A stretch of DNA of 62,000 bases from Bugula neritina (Eukaryota > Bryozoa > Gymnolaemata > Cheilostomatida > Bugulidae). Shown one piece after another: positions 1 through 11,889 of this stretch. How positions within the stretch are numbered: position 1 is the first letter of the stretch; each line of letters opens with the position of its first letter. Below the pieces are notes generated by a model. That model was not told where the DNA came from, did no database searches, and saw only the letters and a program-made list of their open reading frames with translations. The stretch spans positions 2,302,501 to 2,364,500 of the forward strand of contig OZ037772.1 of assembly GCA_964035545.1 (NCBI GenBank), in the 5' to 3' direction. The translations under genes and the position numbers were made by a program.

Positions 1-1066
1 TACTCAGAACTTTATAGCTGGCCACCAGTTAGATAGACTTAGCTCTCTGTAGTATGAGAGAGAACCATGAGACTAGCTGATTGTAGATAGCCTAGTGTGT
101 GCTGGTTAAATGTGTTCTTCAATGTGGAAACATAAAATGTGTGATTCGCAGTCAGATAACTGTTTTAGCCTTGAGTTTATTTCCTGCTGGGTGTGTCCTA
201 TCATGCTGAATAGACTGAGGAACTCTGTTTAGTGAATATAGAGGGTAGTTCTAGATATGTGTGGGTGTATTTTGTAGACCGTGTTCCTCAATGCTCCTGA
301 GAAGTTAAAACTGGTGAGAGCTTTGAGTAGTCCAGTCCTGACATCCACTAAGGAAAAGTGTGTTTGTATTCTTTAGATTACAATTTTATTATATAAACAG
401 GGGAGAGTATCAGCTATGTTTGTAGCTAAGTAGAGATTTTGGTTCACACTAGAACACAAGTTTTCTTGTTCCTCGTTTAGTACAAGAGAGTAAATATAAG
501 GATTGTATCATCTCCCTGTAACTTCTCAGTATATTGACTCAGTTACTAAGAGTGACATACTGGTAGGCTGCTGTCTGCCAACATTATTCATACACTATCC
601 CTCTATTCTGATACTTATTCAGGTGATAGCAAGTAACATTTGATTGTAATAGGATGTTAGTTGTTACCATGGTTACTAGTAGTCAACTAGTGATAATTAT
701 GAGTCAGTAGTCGACAACCTGGCTTTCCTGTGAGCTGTTCTTACAGTAGAAATATTTACTGGTAAAAAGTTATCATTTATATACATGCTGTTCTCAGAAT
801 GTTATTAATAGATATTGACAGAAATGTTACTAGTTTTACATGTGGTTTATAGTAGTGGGGGCAGAGACTGTATTAATATTGACCAGTTATTAACACCACA
901 GTATACAATAAAGATATATCTGAATATGTGCCATTGTATCCGAGAGAGAAATTGTTTCTTTCTGTACAATACATAGTATAGTTGACTAGCTAGCTCACAG
1001 TAGACAAACCCTTATATCCATCAAATCTTTACATATCTGAATTGATGTACTCTACATATCCCGCAG
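1..1066. other. Left edge, no gene resolved
   Basis: No convincing coding exon is seen here. An AATAAA motif near 906 could be the poly(A) signal of a gene lying to the left. The first resolved exon of the following gene begins at 1067 with a split codon, so an upstream exon carrying its start codon must lie in this stretch or outside the window; no donor of the needed phase stood out. Confidence 0.4.
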
Positions 1067-4000
1067 AGTATCAGAACCTTTCTCTCTCTTCAAATGTGAC
1101 CACCAAGGACTCACTCCCATATCTGATGATGCGTACACCATATACCGAGATAATCTTTCATCTATTGAACACAGGACCACCCAACAGCTTCTACCTTCTT
1201 CAGGTGAAAACAGAATCTTCCTTCATTCTAAATTATGGTGTCAACCCTTACTGTTGCTGTGTATATTTATATATACTCTGTGTACACTATAGCTGTGTAT
1301 ATTTATATATACTCTGTGTACACTATAGCTGTGTATATTTATATTTGCTCTTTGCACGAGTTAGTTAAGCTACTAGTTACACTGCTGTTGCTATAGTAAC
1401 TAATAGTCTCCCTGCTGTTGCTATAGTAACTAATAGTTTCACTACTGTTGCTATAGTAACTAATAGTCTCACTGCTGTTGCCATAGTAACTAATAGTCTC
1501 CCTGCTGTTGCTATAGTAACTACTAGTTCCACTACTGTTGCCATAGTAACTACTAGTTTCACTGCTGTTGCTATAGTAACTAATAGTTTCACTGCTGTTG
1601 CTATAGTAACCAATAGTCTCACTGCTGTTGCCATAGTAACTAATAGTCTCACTGCTGTTGCCATAGGAGCGAAGACGAAGGTCCAGAACTCTCAGAGGAA
1701 GCACTTCCTGTGTGACACAGACGGAGTGATATCCAGTGAACTCATTCGACTTTCAATGGCTGACCAGGTGAGTTCATCTACCACTCACATATCATACACA
1801 CGTCTGGTAGAGTATCCATTCTCTTGTGAGACTGTAGATCTTCTCCTTGTACTGTAGATTCTCTCCTTGTACTGTAGATCCTCTCCTTGTACTGTAGATC
1901 CTCTCCTTGTACTGTAGATTCTCTCCTTGTACTGTAGATCCTCTCCTTGTACTGTAGATTCTCTCCTTGTACTGTAGATCTTCTCCTTGTACTGTAGATC
2001 CTCTCCTTGTACTGTAGATCCTCTCCTTGTACTGTAGATCTTCTCCTTGTACTGTAGATCTTCTCCTTGTACTGTAGATCTTCTCCTTGTACTGTAGATC
2101 CTCTCCTTGTACTGTAGATCCTCTCCTTGTACTGTAGATCTTCTCCTTGTACTGTAGATCCTCTCCTTGTACTGTAGATCTTCTCCTTGTACTGTAGATC
2201 CTCTCCTTGTACTGTAGATTCTCTCCTTGTACTGTAGATCTTCTCCTTGTACTGTAGATCTTCTCCTGGTACTGTAGATCCTCTCCTTGTACTGTAGATC
2301 CCCTCCTTGTACTGTAAATCCTCTCCTTGTACTGTAGATCTTCTCCTTGAGGGTATAAGACCAGATTCCAACAGTGGAGACAGCGGGTTACCAAGTCATG
2401 ATGAGTTGGAAGAGGTCAAGGTGAAAATCACAGAACAGGTGAGAATTGTGGGGAAATTGAAGTGCCAGTAACTGTTGATCTGTCCTCTCTCTCTCCCTCT
2501 CTCCCCCTCTCTCCCTCTCTCTCCCTCTCTCTCTCTCTCTCTCCCTCCCTCCCTCCCTCCCTCCCTCTCTCTCTCTCCCCCTCTCTCCCCCTCTCTCCCC
2601 CTCTCTCCCCCTCTCTCCCCCTCTCTCCCCCTCTCTCCCTTCCTCTCTCTCCCTCTCTCTCCCTCTCTCTCCCTCTCTCTCCCTCTCTCTCCCCCTCTCT
2701 CCCTCTCTCTCCCTCTCTCTCCCTCTCTCCCCCTCTCTCCCCCTCTCTCTCTCCTTCCCTCTCTCTCTCCCTCTGCCCCTCCCTCTCCCCCTCCCTCTCA
2801 CTCTCTCTGGTAACTCAGTTACTCTGTCAAGGCATGTAGTTGCTACTGTTGATGCTGATCTCTTCTTTCTGTAGTTTCCTGTGTTCTTCAAGTCATCGGT
2901 TCACTACTACAATCACTACACCACAGACCTTGTGTTCGAGAACAACTTTACCGGCAAAAATAATACTTTCAAGTGAGTGTATATTGCATGTACTATTTGC
3001 CTTGTACTATAGGTACATACAATGTATATGCCTTGTACTATAGGTACATACAATGTATATGCCTTGTACTATAGGTACATACAACGTATACTTGTTTTAT
3101 ATGTACAACTCTGTCATATTATGTCTGCAATATTCCCACGTGTAGCCTAAGTTTTTACTCTGTCACTCACTGTTTCAGGGGGGTAGCAAAGTATGCGATG
3201 CAACTCACAAAGCTGAGGTTACTCTGCAATCTGCTGTACGCAGACGTAAATCTATACATAATTAACTTTTCATCTCACCCTGACGAGGGGGCCATTAAAG
3301 TCAGGTATAATAATCAGTGTAGAGAGTATATATTACAGTATAGAGAGGCTATATTACAGTATAGAGAGTATATATTACAGTATAGAGAGTATATATTACA
3401 GTATAGAGAGTATATATTACAGTGTAGAGATGATATATTACAGTATAGAGATAATATATTACAGTGTAGAGAGGATATATTACAGTGTAGAGATGATATA
3501 TTACAGTATAGAGAGGTTATATTACAGTATAGAGAGGTTATATTACAGTATAGAGAGTATATATTACAGTGTAGCGAGGATATATTACAGTGTAGAGATG
3601 ATATATTACAGTATAGAGAGGTTATATTACAGTATAGAGAGGTTATATTACAGTATAGAGAGGTTATATTACAGTATAGAGAGGATATATTACAGTGTAG
3701 AGAGTATATATTACAGTATAGAGAGGGTATATTACAGTATAGAGAGGATATATTACAGTGTAGAGAAGATATATTACAGTATAGAGAGGATATATTACAG
3801 TATAGAGAGTATATATTACAGTGTAGCGAGGATATATTACAGTATAGAGAGTATATATTACAGTATAGAGAGGATATATTACAGTATAAAGAAGATATAT
3901 TACAGTATAGAGAGGATATGTTACAGTATAGAGAGGATATATTACAGTATAGAGAGGATATATTACAGTATAAAGAAGATATATTACTTCCCAACAGGTG

Positions 4001-5654
4001 GACAATGAGGGGCGTGTCCCAGTGGAGAGCCCTCATGTTCTGGAAGTGGAACCTCTTCACGTACAACAAGAAAGACGGTTTCGTGGAGGAGACGAGGAAA
4101 AACTTCATGTGAGTCCCTTTCTGCTAGTAGATTCTTCCAACATGGCTATTTGTACTTCGCAAGTTTAACACTTTCTACTGCTTTCTGCAATAATATAGAG
4201 TTGGTCACATGATGCTGGTCACATGATTGTTTTGTAGTAAAAAAGATGGATTCAACACGTTTTGGGTGAACAAAGATGGCCTCATTTACCGACACCGTCT
4301 GGACAGAGTGAGTCATGAGTTCCTCTTTATTTATAATTTGATTGGTTGGTTTGTCAGCCCCGTTCTGTTGTCTTTAGTTTCCTGTTGAGTTGTATGTTGA
4401 CATGCAAGAGTGGGCACGGTGACAGCATTTGTAGCATCTAGGAGAGTAAGCCTAGGAACACATGCTAGCCCCAACTTTGGCTCTTGTGTGTGGATTTCAT
4501 GTAGATAAAGTGCTGACCGGCCAGTGTGTCCTTCCTGTTACTCTGTATATATCTTCCTGTTACTCTGTATATATCTTCATGTTACTCTGTATATACCTTC
4601 ATGTTACTCTGTATATACCTTCATGTTACTCTGTATATATCTTCATGTTACTCTGTATATACCTTCATGTTACTCTGTATATACCTTCATGTTACTCTGT
4701 ATATACCTTCCTGTTACTCTGTATATACCTTCATGTTACTCTGTATATATCTTCATGTTACTCTGTATATACCTTCATGTTACTCTGTATATACCTTCAT
4801 GTTACTCTGTATATATCTTCCTGTTACTCTGTATATACCTTCATGTTACTCTGTATATACCTTCCTGTTACTCTGTATATACCTTCCTGTTACTCTGTAT
4901 ATACCTTCATGTTACTCTGTATATACCTTCATGTTACTCTGTATATATCTTCATGTTACTCTGTATATACCTTCATGTTACTCTGTATATACCTTCATGT
5001 TACTCTGTATATATCTTCATGTTACTCTGTAAATATCTTCCTGTTACTCTGTATATACCTTCCTGTTACTCTGTATATACCTTCCTGTTACTCTGTATAT
5101 ACCTTCATGTTACTCTGTATATACCTTCATGTTACTGACTTGAAAAATATTTAAATTTTTAGGATAGGAATATAAAAATATTTTGTTCAACTTCTGTTAT
5201 ACATGTGTATGTATTGTAATGTAGTAATGTAAAGCCTATGTTCCCAAGATGCTGTTTCTCAATAAGTTCATATAATAATATAAGATTTGTTGCTCAAAAC
5301 CATCACTATTTTGTATTGTGATGACAACTCCATATAATCACGTAACATGGTAATAAATATATCCTCATGATAAAAACTTATAGAGCCAGAAGATTCTCCA
5401 ATGGTTGACATTTTATGTTGGGTCGAAACTTTTTTTAGTGTTCAATTTACAGATTGTGCAGAAAAATTTAAGATATCTCCAATATTTTATGTAGATGTTC
5501 AAAATTTATGCCTTTGTTAATGTAAGAATATGTAAAATCTCTGAAATAAAAAGAATTCTGCTCATTTCCTAAGTAATATCTCCATATTTGTTTGCAGGCA
5601 CTGCTGAGTAACATAGACGAGGCAGTGCATCAATATGTACTGTCATGTACTTGA
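1067..5654 (+). CDS. DUF2358 / C6orf136-like protein, spliced, 5' end missing
   Basis: Eight exons with GT/AG borders and matching phases: 1067-1203, 1667-1767, 2352-2438, 2875-2972, 3179-3304, 3998-4108, 4238-4307, 5598-5654. Together they encode about 261 residues ending at TGA. Exon 4 begins FPVFFKSSVHYYNHY, exon 5 carries the LTKLRLL and SSHPDEGAIKVR stretch, exon 6 WTMRGVSQWRALMFWKWN, exon 7 FWVNKDGLIYRHRLDR. This order and spacing match the conserved core of human C6orf136 and the DUF2358 family, including the closing STFYLN..GLI.RHRLDK-like block. The family's molecular function is not established. The N-terminal part (exons 1-3, e.g. FSLFKCDHQGLTPISDD) is not conserved to my knowledge and its exon calls rest on phase and splice sites only. 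The start codon is not found. Almost every intron contains its own minisatellite. The last exon is short and is the least certain. Confidence 0.78.
1373..1665. repeat. 30-bp minisatellite, ~10 copies (intron 1)
   Basis: The unit is close to CTGCTGTTGCTATAGTAACT plus AATAGTCTCA. The array runs up to the 3' end of the intron: the last unit supplies the acceptor, reading GTTGCCATAG and then exon sequence. The apparent ORFs across it on the minus strand are a product of a unit length divisible by three. Confidence 0.9.
1830..2349. repeat. 20-bp minisatellite, ~26 copies (intron 2)
   Basis: The unit is CTTGTACTGTAGATCCTCTC with a few variants (C/T and a rare G). It fills most of the intron between 1768 and 2351 and stops at the acceptor, where the last partial unit reads CTCCTTGAG. 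Long ORFs on the minus strand are an artefact of the repeat. Confidence 0.92.
2484..2812. repeat. Polypyrimidine tract (CT/CCCTCT)n in intron 3
   Basis: About 330 bp of almost pure C and T on the plus strand, made of TCTCTC, CCCT and CCCCCT units. It lies between the donor after 2438 and the acceptor before 2875. Such tracts can adopt triplex (H-DNA) structure. The ORFs read through it are low-complexity artefacts. Confidence 0.9.
2983..3093. repeat. 31-bp tandem repeat, ~3 copies (intron 4)
   Basis: The unit reads GCCTTGTACTATAGGTACAT followed by ACAATGTATAT. Three near-identical copies lie in the intron between 2973 and 3178. Confidence 0.8.
3310..3990. repeat. 21-bp minisatellite, ~32 copies, fills intron 5
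   Basis: The unit is close to AGAGAGGATATATTACAGTA plus T. It begins within about ten bases of the donor and stops just before the acceptor. The intron (3305-3997) is 693 bp, a multiple of three, and the array has no stop codon in the frame of the flanking exons, so one reading frame runs 3198-4112 across exon, intron and exon and would give a heptad such as REDILQY. The spliced product is what matches the protein family. Confidence 0.92.
4540..5140. repeat. 22-bp minisatellite, ~27 copies (intron 7)
   Basis: The unit is GTTACTCTGTATATACCTTC plus AT, with C/T and A/C variants. It lies inside the long intron between 4308 and 5597. All three plus-strand frames are open across it, which is an artefact. 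The remainder of this intron (5141-5590) is AT-rich with no gene seen. Confidence 0.92.
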
Positions 5655-7402
5655 CAGCTGTCAACAGATGTGCCCAAGGTGCCCTTGCTCAATGTATCCA
5701 TACATCTACAGAGAAGCTGACTGCAACCTTTTCATCCATAGACTATATGTGCAATAGTAAGTGTATGCGACATATTCTATCATGCTGGTGGGACTTGAGT
5801 GTAGCTTTAGTTCTTATGAAGACTCTCATACTAATGGTGCGGTGTAGTGGTGTCTCTTTATGGTAGGATGCTTGCATAGTTTTGAGGTACATAGCTTATA
5901 AAATGAGCTCATGCTCACCTGCTAGCCTAAGTCATATATAATTTATGAGTCACACTAGGCAAAGAGTGTCGGAATCTTTGATCAAGTGACAGTAGAACTC
6001 TCACCTTTGTATAAATTTGCTAACCAAGTACCTGTCATTTGATGTCACTAGCAACTGGTCTCACATATGTCAACGAATAGCAGGTGGTAGTTATTTCATG
6101 TTGTGCAGGTGCCGGCAACTGCCACGCTGAAGAGGATATTTATGGTGCTGTTAACAGAGTCTTCAACCAAGTGCAATCCTTTCTGATCAGTTATAGAGAT
6201 GATATTGAGAACACCTTCAAACTGGTGAGTACCAGCTTCATACTCTGACTGTTAATTATCTTTGTATTGCTAGTTATCCCCAGCACTTTGTCTTGTCACT
6301 TGTTGCCATGTGTGGGCAGTGCACCAGGTGCTTGGCCTGTGGGTGGTCTGAGTATGGAGCACTGCTTGTCACAGCCACCCGCAGTGCAGAGTGAGTCGAC
6401 ATGTGATGTCATATTTGACTGTTACATCACGCTATCAGTGGGAAGCAGTAGTGAATATCACCCACCTGACAACCACCTGTTATTGAATGTATTCTCTGTT
6501 TAGTTATTCATTTTTATTCGCTCTGTCGTCTTTTTACAGTTGGAAGGTATGAAACCTACCGACATAGACCCGTGCCTGCAATATGATATGTGCTCTCAGG
6601 CTATAGCTAGTCTCAACAGTATTGGAGATAACCTCAGTGCTCTGTTCAAACTGATGTTTACTCAGGGTGAGTGCGTTAGACTCCCACAAATCAAATTCAA
6701 ATATCTAATGATTACTATTAATAGAGCCTTTAATTCTCATTAGGATTGTTATATCTTCCATTACTATTAACAGACGTTAGTTTGAGCTTCTGATACAGTT
6801 CATGTACGTTTCCTTTATGGAAGTACAATGACCCGTTTCCTGTCTTCAGGCAAGGAGTACGACAGAGCTATCTTTCTCAGAGCCGCCAACACCATGAGAA
6901 GAAGTTGTTGTAACTTAGCCTCGGATTCTTCTCTTGACATCACGCCTCTGCTAGGGGCGGTGAATCATCTCTTCCCCATATATTTCAGACCTTCGACCCA
7001 AAAGAGTTCTGCCCCAAGTTGCCAACACAAAAAAGGTAACGCTTAGCATCTACTTGGTGCAAGTCATGTACATGGATAGTATAATATGATAATATACCAT
7101 ATTTATAACATAGTATGATTATAATATAATATAATGATAATATGGCATATAAACAATATAATATATCATGTAATATGATTATTATATAATCAGGTGATAA
7201 TATAATTATAATATGCTATAGTCGTCCTGGCATAGCAGCGTTAGAATCTGTAGAATTTTTTTTAATAATATCTGTTCACTTTTGATCAAATTGAGTAAAA
7301 TTTCCAATTATTTCTCTTTTCAACTCCTGCTTTGTAGATGAAGTGTGTTTTACCTCCCTCCCCAGAGAGCTCTGTGGTCTCCTCGTCTCCTTCCTCTTCT
7401 AG
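5645..7402 (+). CDS. Unrecognised Cys-containing protein, five exons
   Basis: I do not recognise the family. Five exons have GT/AG borders and fully compatible phases: 5645-5756, 6109-6224, 6540-6666, 6850-7035 and 7338-7402 (TAG). The protein would be about 200 residues with scattered cysteines in pairs (for example NRCAQGALAQC, DPCLQYDMC, RRSCCNL) and amphipathic stretches such as GAVNRVFNQVQSFL and AIASLNSIGDNLSALFKLMF, suggesting a helical disulphide-bonded domain. No signal peptide is seen at the chosen ATG, and the frame is closed by TAA at 5609, so the true first exon may lie upstream. The ATG at 5645 overlaps the stop codon of the preceding gene in another frame. The last exon, with a hydrophobic tail ending LCGLLVSFLF, falls in a repeated segment also found near 26.8 kb, so the real C-terminus is uncertain. 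An AATAAA lies near 8002. Confidence 0.5.
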
Positions 7403-7572
7403 TACAAAAGTGTGCTCAAACTAGCCGCCATGTTTGAGAATGACAAGTCGTGATCTAAAACTACTTTCTTCCAGTTGACCTTGACATTGCGGTGCTGGCC
7501 GTGACCTCCATTTCCTTCCTCTTCTAGCTGACATTTCCTTCTATAGCTCCATGTGAGCATACTAAATTATAT
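7256..7572 (+). repeat. ~310-bp segment repeated at 26,745-27,060 (copy 1)
   Basis: The two copies lie in the same orientation and share most bases, including CTTTGTAG, the exon-like stretch with CCCCAGAGAGCT, and TTGACCTTGACATTGCG. The copy here contains the candidate terminal exon of the preceding gene. No inverted termini were noticed. Confidence 0.8.
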
Positions 7573-8403
7573 TGTTTCTCTTAATACAAATAGTTATATA
7601 TACAATAATGCCTTGCAAAGATATTATGTTTGTGTGAAAATGAAAAGCTTTAACAGTATTAAACTGTTACTTTTTATTCTGTACATTACCTATTTTTTCT
7701 ATGTGTACTTATATTGACATTTTACACCTCTTGGTATTTTATTCATTGGTTTTGATATTATTTCTGCTGACCTGGTATTTGTTAGCCATATTGTAGTTCA
7801 GTGTTGCTTTGTTTCCACAGGCTTTCTTTTTCCTGATTCGTCATTTTATACAGCAATGTCATCTGATAACCCATCCAGTTGAATACGTTTTGTTTCCTTC
7901 TCATTTTATTTGTAATTCTTCAGCTGCAGCATGCACATGTTTATTTACAGATATAATTTTGTATACCATATAATGAATTGACTTCCATGATCAGCGTGTA
8001 TAATAAACATTTATTTATAAGAAAATACAAATATAATATTATGTTCTATTTAAAAAAATAATAAACTATTCTGCTTTGAGTAGTAATTAAGCATTATATC
8101 AAATTCCACCAAAGCTTCTGCTAAGTTAATGCTATCATAACATAACTAAAGTATTGGATTCCTAAAATAAGAAATCTAAAAATTGTGTCCCCATTCTTAC
8201 AACCCTGTATATAATAGTCAATAGTCACAACTCTTATGTAAACACTTCTTATAAAACAGCTGTCTGTATGAGAAATGTCTCAAAGCTGTGTAGCTTTCCA
8301 GCCCTTTCTCTTCACAGTTGTGTTGTGGTTACCAGAACAAGGTAAGCATGCGATTTTCCTTACTGAATAATCACTATACTCGGCAATTTTTCCTTTTCTG
8401 TAG
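7573..8403. other. Gene-free AT-rich stretch
   Basis: No coding exon is seen on either strand. The region contains AATAAA near 8002, which could serve the plus-strand gene ending at 7402. Confidence 0.5.
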
Positions 8404-8725
8404 CTAAAACTTTGACCAGCTGCGTTGGAGTTTGCTGATCTCCCTGGAGAGGTTTTCCCACAATGCTGAATTGTTTTCTCTTTGCTTATAATATTTGATT
8501 GGTTGCTCTTTGCTCAGTACTACAGGTTCAGTTTTGTGCAGTATGGCAGGTTTGTTTCTATCTGGTATAGCAGGTCTGTAGCTACTTAGTATGACAGGTC
8601 TGTTTTCATTGGACATGGTAGGCGTGGCTTTTCCTTTGTGGCTCTCTCTTCTTTCCTGAACAAAGTATGCAGGTCTATGATATACTTTATTGAAAACAAA
8701 TTGATTTTCGGTTAGTGTGTGTTCT
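8404..8725 (-). CDS. Candidate terminal exon, basic protein with RPAI-type repeats
   Basis: On the minus strand an open frame runs from an acceptor-like site (TTTTAAAG) at 8726 to TAG at 8404, about 107 codons. It contains a repeated pattern around RPVIL, RPAIP and KPAIL, and ends with ALWENLSREISKLQRSW. Nothing upstream on the minus strand was linked to it with confidence. A shorter reading would start at ATG 8616, which has the good context CTACCATGTCC. The family is not recognised; it could be the 3' exon of a larger gene or a chance ORF. Confidence 0.35.
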
Positions 8726-8956
8726 CTTTAAAATAATTTTTATAACTTTCATATATTAGACTGAAAGAAAAACTTTGCATAAACGACTATAAAGTGCTTT
8801 GTGATCTCCACCAATCCATTTAGTAGTGTATAATAACTCGCTATTTATTATAATGCAGCTACATGCCATAGCAAAATTAGTAAAAGCTTATACTAAACAG
8901 TATTTACTACTAGTTGCATGAATGTTATTTTCTTTATGTACGAGCATGTTTATAGC

Positions 8957-9263
<307 letters not shown>

Positions 9264-9265
<2 letters not shown>

Positions 9266-10700
9266 TTATAATTCTTTTCCTTTACAGACAAGAAGACTTA
9301 AAAGGAAGCTCAACATCATTAACATGGCACCTTGGTATTTATTGTTGAATTTATAAATAAGTCAAATGAAATGCATTCAAAAACACAAATTGTTCTTGTA
9401 ATAATATACTCAAAACAAAAGGTGTACAGGTTATTATGTCTTGCAATAAATGGATTAATAATATAATATATCAAAGCCTGTCAGCATTCCTGGTGATGCC
9501 AGAAAAGTCAGGAGCATATTATTACATGCCAAATTATCTCCATGTTGGAAACATACATGAGAGGCACGGTCTTATAAACTATATATAAAACCATAGAGAC
9601 AAGTTATATGCTGAACTAACAGCTTAATATTGTATAAAAGAAGACTGTTACTTTACACATAGCAGTGCAAGAGAAAACCCGTGAGCTCATGTCAGATTGC
9701 CCAGTGATGGTGCAGGGCTCCTGCTGTAGCACCTGCTTTCTCAAGTCAACAATGTGATATATTATTGGTGCATCACTTGAGATGATCTGATTGGCTGACG
9801 AATGAAAAGGATATGTTAAGTTGGCACTGGAAGTGATGGCTCACACCTGTGTGACCTTGTGCTGAGCAGCGTGTGAGAGGTAGTGAGGAATAGATGGAGA
9901 GACTCGAGAGTTGTCTCCGACAGCATCATACGCTGTCTTATGTTTGAGATGCCTGTGAGGCACATGAGAGCTGAGTGTGCCTGCAACAGTAGCAGTAGTT
10001 TTGTCCTACTACAGCTAGTAGTATATATGAGGTTTTCACTTCACCTTCTCAAGACTTGTGACCAACTCTGGTGCATAAGTAGAGTATGATGCTCATTTAC
10101 CACTAAATAAACTACTATGTTAACTATAGAGAGCCGATTTAATCTTTATTTCTAACACACAAAAAACTGAGATATAAAATGAGTGATTTATGACCAAAAT
10201 ATTCTTATTGATTCTTAGAGAGAAAGTCACCAAGCAGTTAACTTACTATAAGAATCGTCTTTCGTAAACTCGAAAATAACTAATAGACAAACCAATACTC
10301 AAGACATCTATAAAGCCCTTGTATACAACATTTACATACCTGTGTACTCTGGGAAATGATCTAACAAATTGTGCAGTACATGCAGGATAACTCAGTTCAG
10401 AAGGCTAAGAATATTCCATTCACCTTCAACAGCTTTCATACTCTCAGCCCTCAATTTTTGGGGACAAAAATTAGAAATATGAAAAAACAAATAGAAAATA
10501 TTTTTAATTACCTAACCCTAAAAACTTTTCCACACAGGATATTTGAGTCTGCCAGTTATTACCCATTACCACCAGGGTTTGAGAAATTGTAATTTGTAAT
10601 TAGTTGTGATCAATTAATTTTTTTCAAGTAATTGAATGTAATTTGTGACATATGTATAAAACTGTAATTGTAGAACATATATGACACATCTAGAAATGAA
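9264..10700. other. No convincing gene
   Basis: Ordinary AT-rich DNA. A 73-codon ORF at 10371-10592 (NIPFTFNSFHTLSPQFLGTK within it) has a somewhat protein-like composition but no recognised family or clear splice context, so it is not called a gene. Confidence 0.4.
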
Positions 10701-11889
10701 TAGTGGGGGTGCCAACATGCAAAAATGGGCGGGTGGAGCACATCAATACTAACCTTTGTTGCTATATATCACTGCAAAGCCAACATTCTACTGATCTCAG
10801 ATCTACAAGTACCTTTTTTGTATCTAGGGGGGTTCTCTCGTGAGAGGGGTGGATATACAGGGGTTCAGCATTTTTCAAGGGGGGACTATGGAACTCTAAA
10901 TATTTAATTTTCTGAGTAGTTTAAGTTTGACATTAAAAATATTTTCAAGGAATGTTGTACACATATGAAAATTTTTCTAACAAAAGTTTTGACCAAAAAT
11001 AAAAAAGTGGGCGGAGCCTATAATATGACAAACTACTTTTTTGCATATACCGGATATTCTCTAAACTGCTACTTTTCTGTTCTAGCATTTAGAATGTTGA
11101 TTTTTAGTATGAAAATACTCTATTGTGTTCTAATAATGCTCTCCAATTTTCATTACATTATGAACTATATAACATCTTTCCCAACCATGACAAATAAAAA
11201 ACATAAAACGGGAGTTATCTCCTCCGTTATAAATTATTGCATTTCTACCCAATTATATTGCTGTTTGTTGATAGGAACAACATCAGCATGATAAAAATGT
11301 ATTCTTAGTGTATTTATATTAGCTTATTGACTTATTTTGAATAATTGATCACGATCAATACTATTAAGTATTTATATTCAATATTTACTGTATAAATTGA
11401 GTGTCAGCAATAATTAACAGACCACTAATATTCGATTTTTTTATCCATAAGTATAGTAACATAAAATATGGTTCATAAAAAAGTAATATTATGATTTCAG
11501 CATCACAAGCAATTACTATGCTCTTTTATATCAGATATTGGTAGACATTTGTAATTGTATTTATTTATAAATAAGATAGTATTTAAAATTTTAATTTACA
11601 ATAGATCAAGCTTTATTACAAAGTTTTGTTATCTCTAGCGTTTATATACCAAATTTAATATATTATAATTCTTCATCAGAACTGTGTTTGTTGCCATCAT
11701 CATCATAATCAGGTTGTCTGTTTGAAAAAGAAGACTGGCCACTTTTGTTGTTGCAATCGAAACATTCACATAAACCACAGCATTTCATCATCAGTCTTGC
11801 ATTTGCATGCTTTACTCTTACAGCCTGCTTTTTTTGCATTTACATGCTGTTGAAATCACATCTGTGTTGCTTTCAAAATCATATTTTAT
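10701..11889 (+). repeat. Left arm of the palindromic element
   Basis: This arm holds the 3' end of the internal gene, including its Cys-rich tail (frame closed at 11663), followed by about 960 bp without a supported gene. A 108-codon ORF at 10965-11291 is present in both arms with one residue difference; this is explained by arm identity and is not proof of coding. Confidence 0.85.

Noticed and set aside
2462-2891. Ser/Pro/Leu or Arg/Glu-rich proteins across the CT tract
   Set aside because: A pure polypyrimidine repeat inside an intron.
1373-5140. Tandem arrays as CRISPR or as genes for repetitive proteins
   Set aside because: There are no unique spacers between repeats, the setting is a eukaryotic gene, and the ORFs open on several frames and both strands follow from unit length and lack of stops.
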